A DNA stretch of 64,000 nucleotides. It comes from M3007 sp031373665. Lineage in GTDB: Bacteria > Bacteroidota > Bacteroidia > Chitinophagales > Saprospiraceae. Shown one piece after another: positions 34,985-43,594 of the stretch. The notes beneath the pieces are model-generated. The model saw only the letters and a program-made list of their open reading frames with translations, did not search any database and was not told the DNA's origin. How positions within the stretch are numbered: position 1 is the first letter of the stretch; each line of letters begins with the position of its first letter. The stretch is from NCBI GenBank assembly GCA_031373665.1, contig JANMMZ010000020.1:1-64000 (forward strand). The letters run 5' to 3'. The translations under genes and the position numbers were made by a program.

Positions 34985-36346
34985 TCAGTTAGGAAAAGTA
35001 ATGCTAAAAGCACTTCCTTTGCCAAGTTCGCTTTTCACATCCACCAATCCATTGTGAGCCGTCAGTATGGCCTTTACATAACTCAACCCAAGGCCAAAGC
35101 CTTTCACATCGTGTACATTGCCTGTGTGGGCGCGGTAAAATTTATCAAAAATGTGCTTTCGCACCTCTTTATTGATCCCAATTCCTTTATCCTGAACAGT
35201 GATCTCAACGCCAATAGGCGTGTCACGCGTGAGTACCTTTATTTCGGGTTTGTCCAAACTATATTTATTGGCATTGTCAAGCAGGTTGTGAATCACACTG
35301 GCAATATGGGTGGCATCGCCCTGTATGATGGGTCTCGCTGACTGCAAATCGGTAGTGAGCGACCCCTCCCTTTTTTCTACTTGAAGGCTAAAGTTGAGTG
35401 CTACTTGCTCGATCATTTCGTGCAGATTGACATCGCTTATCCTGAGTTCAAAATCCTTTTTATCAATCATGGCTACTTGCAACACCCGCTCTACCTGAGA
35501 GTTCATTCGCCTGTTTTCTTGACGGATGATTTCCGTAAAACGCCTGATTTTATCGGGATTGTTGATGATCGTGGGATTGCTAATGCTATCGGCAGCCAGC
35601 GAAATAGTGGCGATAGGTGTTTTGAACTCATGGGTCATATTATTGATGAAATCCGTTTTGATTTCCGAGAGTTGCTTCTGTCGGAATATTACCTGAATGG
35701 TGTACCAAAAACAAAACAAAATGATGCCTGTAAAAAGAATCGAAAGCAGTAATGTACCCAGTGCGGAGCCTAAAACCAAGGTAGCACGATTGGGAAAATA
35801 CAGGGATAAATGCCCCGGTGTTTCGGTCTCACCCGTAAAAAGCGAAACCCTGTAAGGTGAGTTGTACAGCGTAGGGGCTCCTCCATATTGGATCTGGGGG
35901 CCGCTTTCTTCTACCACGAAGTGGTCATTCACGATCACATAACTTTCCCTCGATTTGGAATAGATACCATACTCGTTGGGTGAAGAGATACCCCTGCTAC
36001 TCAATTCTTCTTCTATATAAGTTTGGAGTAGATCCAAAGGGATACGTTCGGCCAATGATTTCATATTGCCCAACTGGTTGGCTTTCATTATTTCAAGCGC
36101 AGCTACATCTGTTTGGTCAAATTGGCTACTATCTTGAGTCTGTACCTTCACTTCATCTATGACCTGAGCAGCATCGTACGTGCGTAGGCGGTCGGCTACG
36201 CGGTTTAAGGCTTCAAACACAGTTTTGTCAAACTGTGCCTCATTGAGCCTGATGTTCCAACCGATCCAATATATTTGAAGACAAATAATACCGATCAGCG
36301 CGAGCGACATCAACCAGATAATCCACTTTATGCGCTTAGCATTCAT
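34985..36346 (-). CDS. Sensor histidine kinase
   Basis: 453 residues. Two membrane segments (about 9-30 and 190-217) enclose a periplasmic sensor region of about 160 residues. The dimerisation/phosphoacceptor helix reads INNMTHEFKTPIAT with His239. The ATPase domain has the N box NLLDNANKYS, G1 VQDKGIGI, F box KFYRAHTG and G2 GFGLGLSYVKAI. No HAMP domain is evident. No response regulator gene is adjacent, so the partner lies elsewhere. The architecture is that of the RprX-type kinases common in Bacteroidota. A terminator of the upstream tRNA ends five bases before its start. Confidence 0.92.
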   Translation of the reverse strand: MNAKRIKWIIWLMSLALIGIICLQIYWIGWNIRLNEAQFDKTVFEALNRVADRLRTYDAAQVIDEVKVQTQDSSQFDQTDVAALEIMKANQLGNMKSLAERIPLDLLQTYIEEELSSRGISSPNEYGIYSKSRESYVIVNDHFVVEESGPQIQYGGAPTLYNSPYRVSLFTGETETPGHLSLYFPNRATLVLGSALGTLLLSILFTGIILFCFWYTIQVIFRQKQLSEIKTDFINNMTHEFKTPIATISLAADSISNPTIINNPDKIRRFTEIIRQENRRMNSQVERVLQVAMIDKKDFELRISDVNLHEMIEQVALNFSLQVEKREGSLTTDLQSARPIIQGDATHIASVIHNLLDNANKYSLDKPEIKVLTRDTPIGVEITVQDKGIGINKEVRKHIFDKFYRAHTGNVHDVKGFGLGLSYVKAILTAHNGLVDVKSELGKGSAFSITFPN

Positions 36347-36350
36347 ATAG

Positions 36351-36393
36351 AAAATAAAAAAAATGAGCCACCCATGTTAAGGGATGACTCATT
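36351..36393 (-). terminator. Terminator of the tRNA-Leu transcript
   Basis: On the minus strand, AATGAGTCATCCC (plus 36381-36393) pairs with GGGTGGCTCATT (plus 36362-36373), and a run of T (A-run on plus, 36351-36363) follows. It ends the tRNA transcript just before the histidine kinase gene. Confidence 0.8.
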
Positions 36394-36401
36394 CAGTTGA
36401 G

Positions 36402-36485
36402 TGACCACGACTGGAGTCGAACCAGCACATCCGTAAGGACACTACCCCCTCAAAGTAGCACGTCTACCAATTCCGCCACGTGGCC
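36402..36485 (-). tRNA. tRNA-Leu (anticodon GAG)
   Basis: Read on the minus strand, the acceptor arms GGCCACG and CGTGGTC pair, with discriminator A. The D-arm GGCGGAATTGGTAGACG, anticodon stem CTACT/GGTAG with loop TTGAGGG, a long variable arm (TGTCCTTACGGAT) and T-arm CTGGTTCGACTCCAG give a class II tRNA. The anticodon is GAG, reading CUC/CUU leucine codons. CCA is not encoded. It is followed by a clear terminator. Confidence 0.95.
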
Positions 36486-36568
36486 AATATTGCACAAAAA
36501 GGCTTTTTTTCAAAAGCGAGCGCAAAGATACTGGTATTTTTTATTAAATAAAAATACCAGTACTAATA

Positions 36569-37726
36569 TTACTGAAACATATCCCGAACGCGATCAAAAA
36601 AACCACGCTCATCTTTACCCGGATTGGGCTGCATGTTGGGCATGTGGCGCAATTTTTCGAGCAATTTTTCCTCTTCGTCATTTACCTTTTTAGGTGTCCA
36701 GACATTGACATGTATCAGCTGGTCGCCCCTTTGGTAACTTTGCAAGGCTGGCAACCCTTTATCTTTCAATCGGAATATTTTCCCTGATTGTGTGCCAGGT
36801 GGTACCGTAATCCGCGCTTTACCATCAAGGGTTGGGACATCTATTTTGGTTCCCAGAGCAGCATCGGCAAAGTTGAGAAACAATTCATAGATCACGTTGT
36901 TGCCTTCACGGGTCAATTCATCGTGCGGTACTTCTTCAATAGTAATGAGTAGATCGCCAGCGCCGCCGCCTTTGGCACCCGAATTTCCTTTTCCAGTCAT
37001 TGACAATTGAATGCCCTCATTTACGCCGCCTGGGATATCAACTTCTATGGTTTCTTCTCCGAATACGCGACCATCGCCTTTACAAACATTGCAGGGAGAC
37101 TTGATGGTGCGACCTGAACCACTGCAAGTGGGGCATTGTGCAGCCGTTTGCATCATACCAAACGGAGTTTGGGTCACTCTATTAACGGTGCCAGCTCCAC
37201 GGCATGTCGTGCAGGTTTCTACAGAGGCTTGATCGCGAGCGCCACTTCCATTGCAAGTATTACAAGCCACTTGCTTGCGTACTTTTATTTTTTTATTGAC
37301 CCCAGTGGCTATTTCTTCAAGGGTCATTTTTACTTTAATGCGTAGGTTAGAGCCGCGTTCGCCACGGGGTCTTCCGCCGCCGCCGCGTGATCCGCTACCG
37401 CCAAAGAATTGGCTAAATACATCGTCGCCCTCAAACCCAAAACGGCGCAGGATATCGTCCATATCCATGCCTTGGAAGCCGCCACCGCCGCCGCCCATTC
37501 TTTCGAGACCCTCATGTCCATGACGATCATATTGAGCCCGTTTTTGTGGGTCGCTCAACACTTCATAGGCTTCGGCAGCCTCTTTGAATTTATCTTCTGA
37601 TGCCTTTTCACCTTGATTGCGGTCAGGGTGATGCTCCAATGCTTTTTTCTTGTATGCTTTTTTTAAGTCATCAGCGTTGACCGTTTTTCCTACGCCAAGT
37701 ACTTCGTAATAATCTCTCTTCTTCAT
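36569..37726 (-). CDS. dnaJ: Chaperone protein DnaJ
   Basis: 385 residues, a full type I DnaJ. J-domain residues 1-70 contain HPD at 33-35 (EHHPDRNQ). A Gly/Phe region (about 75-120, with GFEGDDVFSQFFGG) is followed by four zinc-binding repeats: CNTCNGSG, CTTCRGAG, CPTCSGSG and CNVCKGDG. The substrate-binding C-terminal domains include VDIPGGVNEGIQL and KIDVPTLDGKARITVPPGTQ. It delivers unfolded proteins to DnaK and stimulates its ATPase. grpE, often next to dnaJ, is not in the window. The promoter element at 37811-37845 is shared with the gene at 1-309. Confidence 0.97.
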   Translation of the reverse strand: MKKRDYYEVLGVGKTVNADDLKKAYKKKALEHHPDRNQGEKASEDKFKEAAEAYEVLSDPQKRAQYDRHGHEGLERMGGGGGGFQGMDMDDILRRFGFEGDDVFSQFFGGSGSRGGGGRPRGERGSNLRIKVKMTLEEIATGVNKKIKVRKQVACNTCNGSGARDQASVETCTTCRGAGTVNRVTQTPFGMMQTAAQCPTCSGSGRTIKSPCNVCKGDGRVFGEETIEVDIPGGVNEGIQLSMTGKGNSGAKGGGAGDLLITIEEVPHDELTREGNNVIYELFLNFADAALGTKIDVPTLDGKARITVPPGTQSGKIFRLKDKGLPALQSYQRGDQLIHVNVWTPKKVNDEEEKLLEKLRHMPNMQPNPGKDERGFFDRVRDMFQ

Positions 37727-37810
37727 TCTTTTTAGTTTTGAACTCTTTTTGGTCGTTTGGTGGCTTTAAAAATAATTCCAAAGGGATTGAACATGAATAA
37801 CCCTTTTAAT

Positions 37811-37845
37811 GTTTCTTAAAGTGCCAAAGTAGAACTCAGTAATGG
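37811..37845 (-). promoter_or_regulatory. Probable dnaJ promoter element
   Basis: On the minus strand TACTTTG (plus 37825-37831) is a -7-like box about 100 bases before the dnaJ ATG. The surrounding 30 bases match 451-480 with four substitutions. Confidence 0.4.
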
Positions 37846-37898
37846 TTAAAATTTTACAATTAATTTATTTTCATTAGGTAGAATACAGAATTAAATAT

Positions 37899-38099
37899 TT
37901 AATCTTCATCTGTAAGTTCCTTCCCTTTGTTTTTTGAGGGGTTGAATACATTTCTAGGTTTGTATCCATGAAAACCCGTATTTTGTAGTAAATCAATCGT
38001 TCTTTAAAGTTGAATATCTTGCTCATCGGCGACTATGATTTTGTTATGCACTGAGTCACTATAGATCGGATATATGTTTAGATATCTTCGTGCTTCCAT
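37899..38099 (-). pseudogene. Small 66-codon ORF broken by one in-frame stop
   Basis: From the ATG at 38099 the minus strand reads MEARRYLNIYPIYSDSVHNK, then IIVADEQDIQL and a TAA at codon 32. In the same frame RTIDLLQNTGFHGYKPRN, then VFNPSKNKGKELTDED and a final TAA. A -7 box TATCTTTG (plus 38103-38110) ends three bases before the ATG. The second half and the upstream flank recur at 40201-40336. I do not recognise the family; small size and decay fit an orphan toxin or antitoxin, but nothing in the sequence proves that. The remainder of the 469-base gap between dnaJ and the next gene holds only the dnaJ promoter. Confidence 0.45.
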
Positions 38100-38195
38100 A
38101 CTGCAAAGATAGGTGCGCGTTATTTTATCATCTTAGATTCTGCCTACTATCCATTGTATAAATTTCATTTTTTATAAATGGACTTGACTGACCAC

Positions 38196-40199
38196 TTAGT
38201 AACGGTGAAAAAATACCGTTTGAGTTCCCAATATTTCCCCGTCCAAATGCGCCGTTAAAAAGTACACCCCTGCTGCAAGCCCTTCCGTTTGGAGCGAAAA
38301 AACCTGTTTGCCAATTGTTTTTTCTAAAAATGGGAATGTCCTAACTGTTTTTCCGCCTGCATCCGTCATTTCAAACCGGATTTTTCCAGTGCGTTTTAAG
38401 TCTATTTCGACGCTCAAAAAACCGTCCGCTGAGGGATTTGGAAAAACCCGCAACGCGTTTGATTCCACAACTTCCGTGGTCGCGCTTGCTGCTGGCTGCC
38501 CTGGCAAAATCCGCACAATGGCAGCTATCGAGGGAATGTCGTCCACCATTGCCCATAGCAAATACCAGCCCGGCATCGAGCGCAGCGAATCGTTTGGGAC
38601 AATGGCCTCGATAGATTGGCCTAGTTGCGAAAAAGCGAGGTCGAGGAAGCGGTTTTCCCCGGAGTTCATCATGTGGGTGACAGATTGGGTGCTTTGCAGC
38701 ACGACGGCAGTCGGCGCGTTGGTGCGCCTGATGTCGAAGCGGATGGTTTCGCCGCGCTGGAAGTCCGTTTTTTCCAAGTTTAAAATCTGCGGGCGCACGC
38801 CCCGGAACAAATACGGCGGGTGGAATGCATCAATAATACTCTGAGGCGGCTCATTGCCTGGCTGGCCTTCGCCGCCCACGACGATGACCCGCCCGTCGGG
38901 GACAAGTATGGCCAACGCGTGGTATTCGCGTTTTCGGGGCATGGGCGTGAGCCGTCGCCAGTTGTTCAAATAGGGGTTGAACAGGTCGGTCAAATCCATA
39001 TAGCCCCATTGGTTGACGGGCGTTGGGTCGGTCGGGGTTTCTTTAAAGCCGGCCAGCGTGAGGATGTTGCGGTCTGGCAGCAAGACCGTTTCGGGGCGCG
39101 AACGGAGCGGTGCGAAATGTGTGCCGAGCGACCAAGTATTGGTCTCCGGGTTGTAACGTTCTACCAAATTGCCGCCGTTGCCTACTGGAAAAGGCTTGAA
39201 ACCGATTGCAATCACCTCGCCTTCCGGCAAATGCACCAGCTCGTGGTCAACGTGGTCGCCGTTGGGCATCCGGTTGCCCTGTACGAAATCAGCGGCCAGT
39301 TCCCATTGTTTTGTTGCAGGATCGAAGAGTTGCGGCGGGCGGAAGGTCATCAAAGCCTTTCCGCTGTAAAGGGTCAAAATGGGGGATTGATCGTTGCCAA
39401 TGGCGATAGTGTCTGCCCATTCGGTCGTGCCAGTGAGTGGGTCGTACAGTTCACTCGTGTTCATGCGGATGGGGTTGTTCAGGCCGCCACCGCCGACAAT
39501 CAGGAGCCGCCCATCGGCCAGTTGAGTCATGGAGGGATACCAGCGGTAATCGAGCATTTTGGGTAGCGGTTGCCATGTTTTTGTCAAAAAATCGTACTGT
39601 TTGATTTTTTGCGTGCCAGGGCCATAGATCTCCATTTCGGTGCCGCCAGCCATGACGACTTTACTGTTCCACATCAGTTTTGAGGCAACGCAGCCTTGTA
39701 CTTTCGTGTCGCCAGGTACTTTCAGCGTGTCATTGGCCGAAGGGTCGAAAGCAAATGGGTCTTTCGTATTGTGACAATAATAAATAGTGCCATCGGGCAG
39801 CAAAACGCCTAAATCCGTGCCACCTAGTGGCTCGGGCGAGTTCATAATTGTTGTCCAAATGCCCATCTCTGTTTCGGGAGCGAGTTGCGAATTGTGAATA
39901 ACAGAACCCATGATACCCGTTGTGGTATTTTCAAAATAAGCAAAACCAGGTTTTGCCACGCCGAACATGAAATAATTGGGGTCGAGGTTTTCAAAGAGAT
40001 AGACTCCATTGGCATCCGTCCATGTTTCTTTGAACTTGGTCGTGTCGACCAAAAAAACAGTCACGCGGGCACCTGCGACAGGTGCGCCAAATTGGTCAGT
40101 GACCGTGCCAGTGAGGGTTTGCGCAGACGCGAAAAAAGGGCAAGTCAATACAAAGACTATTGGCAGTACTTTTTGGCAAACAATTTTTTGAATATCCAT
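38196..40199 (-). CDS. Secreted galactose oxidase/kelch-like protein with T9SS tail
   Basis: 667 residues. A signal peptide (VLPIVFVLTCPFFASAQ) is followed by a carboxypeptidase-regulatory-like domain (LTGTVTDQFGAPVAGARVTV). A kelch-type seven-bladed propeller comes next, with YRWYPSMTQLADGRLLIVGG, the RWYPT-like motif of glyoxal/galactose oxidases. A DUF1929 early-set domain (RPQILNLEKTDFQRGETIRF) and a T9SS type A tail (VFPNPSADGFLSVEIDL ... GTQTVFFHRY) complete it. The fold suggests a copper radical oxidase or a carbohydrate-binding relative; I could not verify all copper ligands. The gene is clearly more GC-rich than its neighbours and is flanked by two direct copies of a decayed sequence, both suggesting acquisition. 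A 248-codon open frame on the opposite strand is a by-product of its GC content. Confidence 0.85.
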   Translation of the reverse strand: MDIQKIVCQKVLPIVFVLTCPFFASAQTLTGTVTDQFGAPVAGARVTVFLVDTTKFKETWTDANGVYLFENLDPNYFMFGVAKPGFAYFENTTTGIMGSVIHNSQLAPETEMGIWTTIMNSPEPLGGTDLGVLLPDGTIYYCHNTKDPFAFDPSANDTLKVPGDTKVQGCVASKLMWNSKVVMAGGTEMEIYGPGTQKIKQYDFLTKTWQPLPKMLDYRWYPSMTQLADGRLLIVGGGGLNNPIRMNTSELYDPLTGTTEWADTIAIGNDQSPILTLYSGKALMTFRPPQLFDPATKQWELAADFVQGNRMPNGDHVDHELVHLPEGEVIAIGFKPFPVGNGGNLVERYNPETNTWSLGTHFAPLRSRPETVLLPDRNILTLAGFKETPTDPTPVNQWGYMDLTDLFNPYLNNWRRLTPMPRKREYHALAILVPDGRVIVVGGEGQPGNEPPQSIIDAFHPPYLFRGVRPQILNLEKTDFQRGETIRFDIRRTNAPTAVVLQSTQSVTHMMNSGENRFLDLAFSQLGQSIEAIVPNDSLRSMPGWYLLWAMVDDIPSIAAIVRILPGQPAASATTEVVESNALRVFPNPSADGFLSVEIDLKRTGKIRFEMTDAGGKTVRTFPFLEKTIGKQVFSLQTEGLAAGVYFLTAHLDGEILGTQTVFFHRY

Positions 40200-40200
40200 C

Positions 40201-40336
40201 AGATAGAATACAGAATTATGTATTTAGCCCTCGGCGATAAGTTTCTTAGCCTTGGTTTTTTTGAGGGGTTGAGTAATAGTGGTATCTCTAGTTTTGGATC
40301 CTTGAATATGTGCGCGTTATTTTGTTATCCTAATAG
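40201..40336 (-). repeat. Second, internally deleted copy of the decayed small gene
   Basis: This stretch aligns in the same orientation with 37878-38135. The block GAATACAGAATTA, the TTTTTTGAGGGGTTGA block and TGCGCGTTATTTT are all shared. It lacks about 140 bases that in the other copy hold the -7 box and the first 40 or so codons. The residual frame ends LKKTKAKKLIAEG then TAA at 40224-40226. The two copies bracket the galactose-oxidase-like gene. Confidence 0.6.
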
Positions 40337-40380
40337 TATATGCTCTCTATTGATTTTAAATCAATAGAGAGCATATACTA
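40334..40380. repeat. 47-base perfect palindrome at the 3' end of the amidohydrolase-like gene
   Basis: Arms of 23 bases (40334-40356 and 40358-40380), beginning TAGTATATGCTCTCTATTG, are perfect reverse complements around a single base. The right arm includes the stop codon of the downstream-facing minus-strand gene. It may serve as a terminator or as a recombination or secondary-structure site. Confidence 0.75.
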
Positions 40381-41631
40381 TTTAGAACCTACCTTGATCG
40401 GATACCCGTTTTTCACAGCAAAGGCAATTAACCTACTTTTTTGCACATTATCCAATGGATTGGCACTAATCACCAAAAAATTGGCCTCATATCCATCCGC
40501 AAATTTCGCAATTTTCCTATTCGGAAAAATGGACATTGGCGTTTGAACGTATATTATTTTTAGCAGTTGATCATTGGTTGCAACACCGAGATTGAACAGG
40601 TAGTTAAATTCTGTTCGGGTAGTCCGTTGTGTATCGCCAGAACCTAAGACTATATTAACATTGGCTGCCAAGAAACGTTTAAGGGTACGGCGATGAAAAT
40701 CCTTGATGAGCGGTTTGTCACCAAAAATTTGAGCATGAGAAAACAACAAGGCTATTGGGGTTTTCTTTTTTACCAACTTCTTTATATCATCATCCGACAA
40801 TTCATATTTAGATACCTCACCTGTGCCATCCCAATTGTATCCCGGTGTATTGGCAAGGCCATCTACGCCTAATTTGATGGCTAAAGCAAGATCGGCACCT
40901 GTTTCAACGTGGGCAATCACCCTAAAATCAGACTTATGCGCTTTCTTCACAATGGCTTTGGCCATATCAGCCGATAGCCCTTTGCCTTCTTTACCGCCGT
41001 TGTTCGCAACATCAAGCAAATAAATAAAAATAGTCTGTGGCTTTTGAGCCTGAATTTTTTTCCAATTAGCACTGAGTGCATCCTTGTTGTCAATAAACCA
41101 GTATCCATTGCCCAGCATTTTGGTGCTTACCTTAATGTCATCATATTTAGCAGCCCATTGCTGTGGGTTTTTGATACCCATAGCAGGTGCTTCATATTGT
41201 ACAAATGGATAACCCAGCGTACAAGTAATGGCACCGTTGGAAAACTGCATATCGGGAGCAGTTGCCTTTCCCGAAAATTTGTCTAATTGACTGCGGCCTT
41301 CTTGGGTATTGCCTAATACTTGAAGATAAAATGTGCCATCGGTTATGTATGATTTGGCCTGAATCTCTGGCGATGGATTTTCAGACATGCTGAGGCAGTG
41401 TGCATCCCCAGAAGGAGGTATCACCCACCGGCCGTCGAGATCTATGGTAGAGTCAATCTGAGCAGGTGCTTTTTTACTCAATAGCCCATTAGAAACATAC
41501 CATGTGGCATTGGTAAAGCCTACACCATCATACCATTGTCCATTGGTGTATGCGTAATTTTTATGGGTGGACTGCGCCATTATTAGTGCCACGTTCAGGG
41601 CGCACACACAGAGTAGGATATATTTTTTCAT
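40378..41631 (-). CDS. Secreted amidohydrolase-like protein with altered metal motif
   Basis: 417 residues. A signal peptide (YILLCVCALNVALIMAQ) precedes an amidohydrolase-type N-terminal beta-sandwich (YDGVGFTNATWYVSNGLL, then IDLDGRWVIPPSGDAHCLSM). The usual metal motif after 'PG' is HxH; here only one histidine (GDAHCLS) is present. Later elements FRVIAHVETGADLALAIKLG and VNIVLGSGDTQRTT match the barrel strands carrying His and Asp in this superfamily, and FADGYEANFLVISANPLDN is the C-terminal sandwich. So the fold is likely, but a standard binuclear site is not. Promoter at 41675-41682. No partner genes. Confidence 0.7.
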   Translation of the reverse strand: MKKYILLCVCALNVALIMAQSTHKNYAYTNGQWYDGVGFTNATWYVSNGLLSKKAPAQIDSTIDLDGRWVIPPSGDAHCLSMSENPSPEIQAKSYITDGTFYLQVLGNTQEGRSQLDKFSGKATAPDMQFSNGAITCTLGYPFVQYEAPAMGIKNPQQWAAKYDDIKVSTKMLGNGYWFIDNKDALSANWKKIQAQKPQTIFIYLLDVANNGGKEGKGLSADMAKAIVKKAHKSDFRVIAHVETGADLALAIKLGVDGLANTPGYNWDGTGEVSKYELSDDDIKKLVKKKTPIALLFSHAQIFGDKPLIKDFHRRTLKRFLAANVNIVLGSGDTQRTTRTEFNYLFNLGVATNDQLLKIIYVQTPMSIFPNRKIAKFADGYEANFLVISANPLDNVQKSRLIAFAVKNGYPIKVGSK

Positions 41632-41674
41632 AAAATAGGTAAATCAAATATGCCCTTTCATGGGCTTTGGGGCG

Positions 41675-41682
41675 CAAAGGTA
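41675..41682 (-). promoter_or_regulatory. -7 box of the amidohydrolase-like gene
   Basis: TACCTTTG on the minus strand, about 44 bases before the ATG at 41631. No clear -33 TTG. Confidence 0.45.
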
Positions 41683-41745
41683 ACACTTTTACTCATTTTA
41701 AGAGCCATAGTTATCAGTCTATTAACACTAAACGACGTTGGCTTA

Positions 41746-41880
41746 TTAGCGTTTCAACTCTTTAAAATAACGCCAACTGGTCATATTGGATTTGGTAAAT
41801 TCTTTGGGCGCGTGCATGTATTCCAGTTTTTTCTCCCAAATAAAAAATTTGAATGGGTCAGGGATGGATTCAAAATCCAC
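41746..41880 (-). CDS. Probable displaced C-terminal extension of the TPR protein (frameshift) or tiny overlapping ORF
   Basis: Just downstream of a run of seven A (minus strand) in the TPR gene, another frame stays open for 44 codons after a GTG. It reads VDFESIPDPFKFFIWEKKLE and continues to FTKSNMTSWRYFKELKR, ending in two TAA stops. It reads like protein (aromatic and charged residues in proportion), unlike the other frames. Either a one-base indel in the A-run has cut the TPR protein short by about 40 residues, or this is an overlapping small gene starting at GTG. I favour the frameshift. The rest of the gap (41632-41745) holds the neighbouring promoter. Confidence 0.4.
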   Translation of the reverse strand: MDFESIPDPFKFFIWEKKLEYMHAPKEFTKSNMTSWRYFKELKR

Positions 41881-43582
41881 CTTTTTTTGATCCTGCCAAC
41901 TCCTTTGCTTTTCGCAGATCTGCTTGCTGACGCGCCGTATCGCCCATCATTTCGTAGAGTTTGGCACGTTTGGAATAAGTCACAGCAGCCTCCGGCTTCA
42001 AAGCAATGGTTTTATTGAAGGCGTTTAATGATTTTTGTGTCTGATTGGTGTTCATATATAGCATGGCAAGGTTGTGCCAAACTACAACGTCGGTATCATC
42101 CAAGGCCACAAATTTTTCTAAATCCTTCTGGGCTTCGGGTAGCCTTCGGGCTTGGGCATAGAGGCTACCTCTGAATTTGTAGGCATCTTTCATCGTCGAG
42201 TCAAGTTCTATAGCCTTTGTGAAATCCTGAAGGGCTTCTTGGGTTTTGCCTTGGTCTCCATACCCAAGTCCTCGGCCAAAGTGCATCATTCCATGTTGAT
42301 AGTATCCATTATCAATGGCATTGGTGATGACTGTTTCGGTATTTTTCCAAATTCGGATCTGCTTGAGGGTCATCAATACCAACATACCGACCCATACATA
42401 TCCGACCCCACGCACAATGGGTGCGGCGGCGGGATACCGCTCTTGAATAGCATTCCAAAGCGACACTAAAACCAAGGCGACACCTATAATAGCCAAGTAA
42501 TTGTAGTGATCCGCAATGAGTTCAAATGTACCCAAGGGTCTAAATGGCAACATAACTGAAATATTAGCCATAAAAAACAAGAGCCCAAGTGCTAAATATG
42601 GGGCTTTTTTGCGCCAGTACCACGCGGCAAAGGCCGTCCCCACCAAGGATACACAAGCGGCGTAATAAGGCCAAGGCAAACTACCATTTACTTCATTGAA
42701 GGCGTAGTATATATTTAGTTTATAGGGAAACAAGGTCTTTATCCAATAAAAAACAGGGGTAAATCCGACCACCAATGCACGCTCTACGATCCCCTCAATA
42801 CCTGAATCGAGGCCAACATTCATACCTGAGTGCTTACGGCTATACACAGTGAGGAGGCCAAACCCTACGGCGATCAGGAAAAAAGGTGCATAACCCAACC
42901 ATTGGCGGGTACGATCTATATTGGGCTTGCGCCATTGATCTATGATGACCAAGGCGACGGGCAAAGTCACGGCTGCGCTTTTAGATAAGCAGGCCAGTAC
43001 AAAAAACAAAGTAGAAAGGGCATAAAATTGCAGTTTCCTGTTGCCTTCGGCATCCGTATATTCGATATAACGCAGACAAGCCATCAAATAAAACATGGAA
43101 AAAAGAGGAGTACTAAAGCCAGCGATCCAAGAGACTGATTCTACCTGTAAGGGATGGATGGCAAAGAGTAGTGCAACCCCGACGGCGATTTTTTCCTGAA
43201 AATTCAACTTCAAGACTAGCCGATACACCATATATATATTGAAGGCGTGTACCGCAAGGCTCATGAGGTGATAGGGTGTCGGATTTTTGCCTTGAGCCCC
43301 CGCCATAGCATGTGAAATGGCATAGCCCAACCAAGTGATAGGGGCATACATACCCAAGTTAAAATTGGTAAATAAGGCACCAAATGAAAAATCTTTCACC
43401 ACTGGGTTGTCAGTGGTCGCAGTATGGTCGTCAATACCAGTCATGGCATTCATAAGCCCTGTTGCAAAAATTAGTACGCCTATGATCACTGGTACTAGCC
43501 ACCATTTGGTACTCCAATCGGTATTAACTTGTTCCGGAACTGTCATTTTAGCCGTTGGCTTCGTTTTTTTCTGTTGTGCCAT
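41870..43582 (-). CDS. TMTC-like polytopic membrane protein with C-terminal TPRs
   Basis: 570 residues. About ten hydrophobic segments occupy residues 25-410. They include the loop LLFAIHPLQVESVSWIAGFS, characteristic of the TMTC/DUF1736 proteins related to GT-C (PMT-type) glycosyltransferases. The C-terminal about 130 residues are tandem TPRs: YGDQGKTQEALQDFTKAIEL, AQARRLPEAQKDLEKFVALD, YMNTNQTQKSLNAFNKTIAL, YEMMGDTARQQADLRKAKEL. It sits in the inner membrane; a role in protein O-glycosylation is possible from the family but not shown here. The annotated stop follows a seven-A run and may result from a frameshift. Confidence 0.82.
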   Translation of the reverse strand: MAQQKKTKPTAKMTVPEQVNTDWSTKWWLVPVIIGVLIFATGLMNAMTGIDDHTATTDNPVVKDFSFGALFTNFNLGMYAPITWLGYAISHAMAGAQGKNPTPYHLMSLAVHAFNIYMVYRLVLKLNFQEKIAVGVALLFAIHPLQVESVSWIAGFSTPLFSMFYLMACLRYIEYTDAEGNRKLQFYALSTLFFVLACLSKSAAVTLPVALVIIDQWRKPNIDRTRQWLGYAPFFLIAVGFGLLTVYSRKHSGMNVGLDSGIEGIVERALVVGFTPVFYWIKTLFPYKLNIYYAFNEVNGSLPWPYYAACVSLVGTAFAAWYWRKKAPYLALGLLFFMANISVMLPFRPLGTFELIADHYNYLAIIGVALVLVSLWNAIQERYPAAAPIVRGVGYVWVGMLVLMTLKQIRIWKNTETVITNAIDNGYYQHGMMHFGRGLGYGDQGKTQEALQDFTKAIELDSTMKDAYKFRGSLYAQARRLPEAQKDLEKFVALDDTDVVVWHNLAMLYMNTNQTQKSLNAFNKTIALKPEAAVTYSKRAKLYEMMGDTARQQADLRKAKELAGSKKGGF

Positions 43583-43594
43583 TATTACGATTTG

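Noticed and set aside
38820..39566. Long open frame (248 codons) on the plus strand inside the galactose-oxidase-like gene
   Set aside because: It is antisense to a gene with clear domains, signal peptide and T9SS tail. GC-rich codon use keeps the opposite strand open; its translation has no recognisable features.
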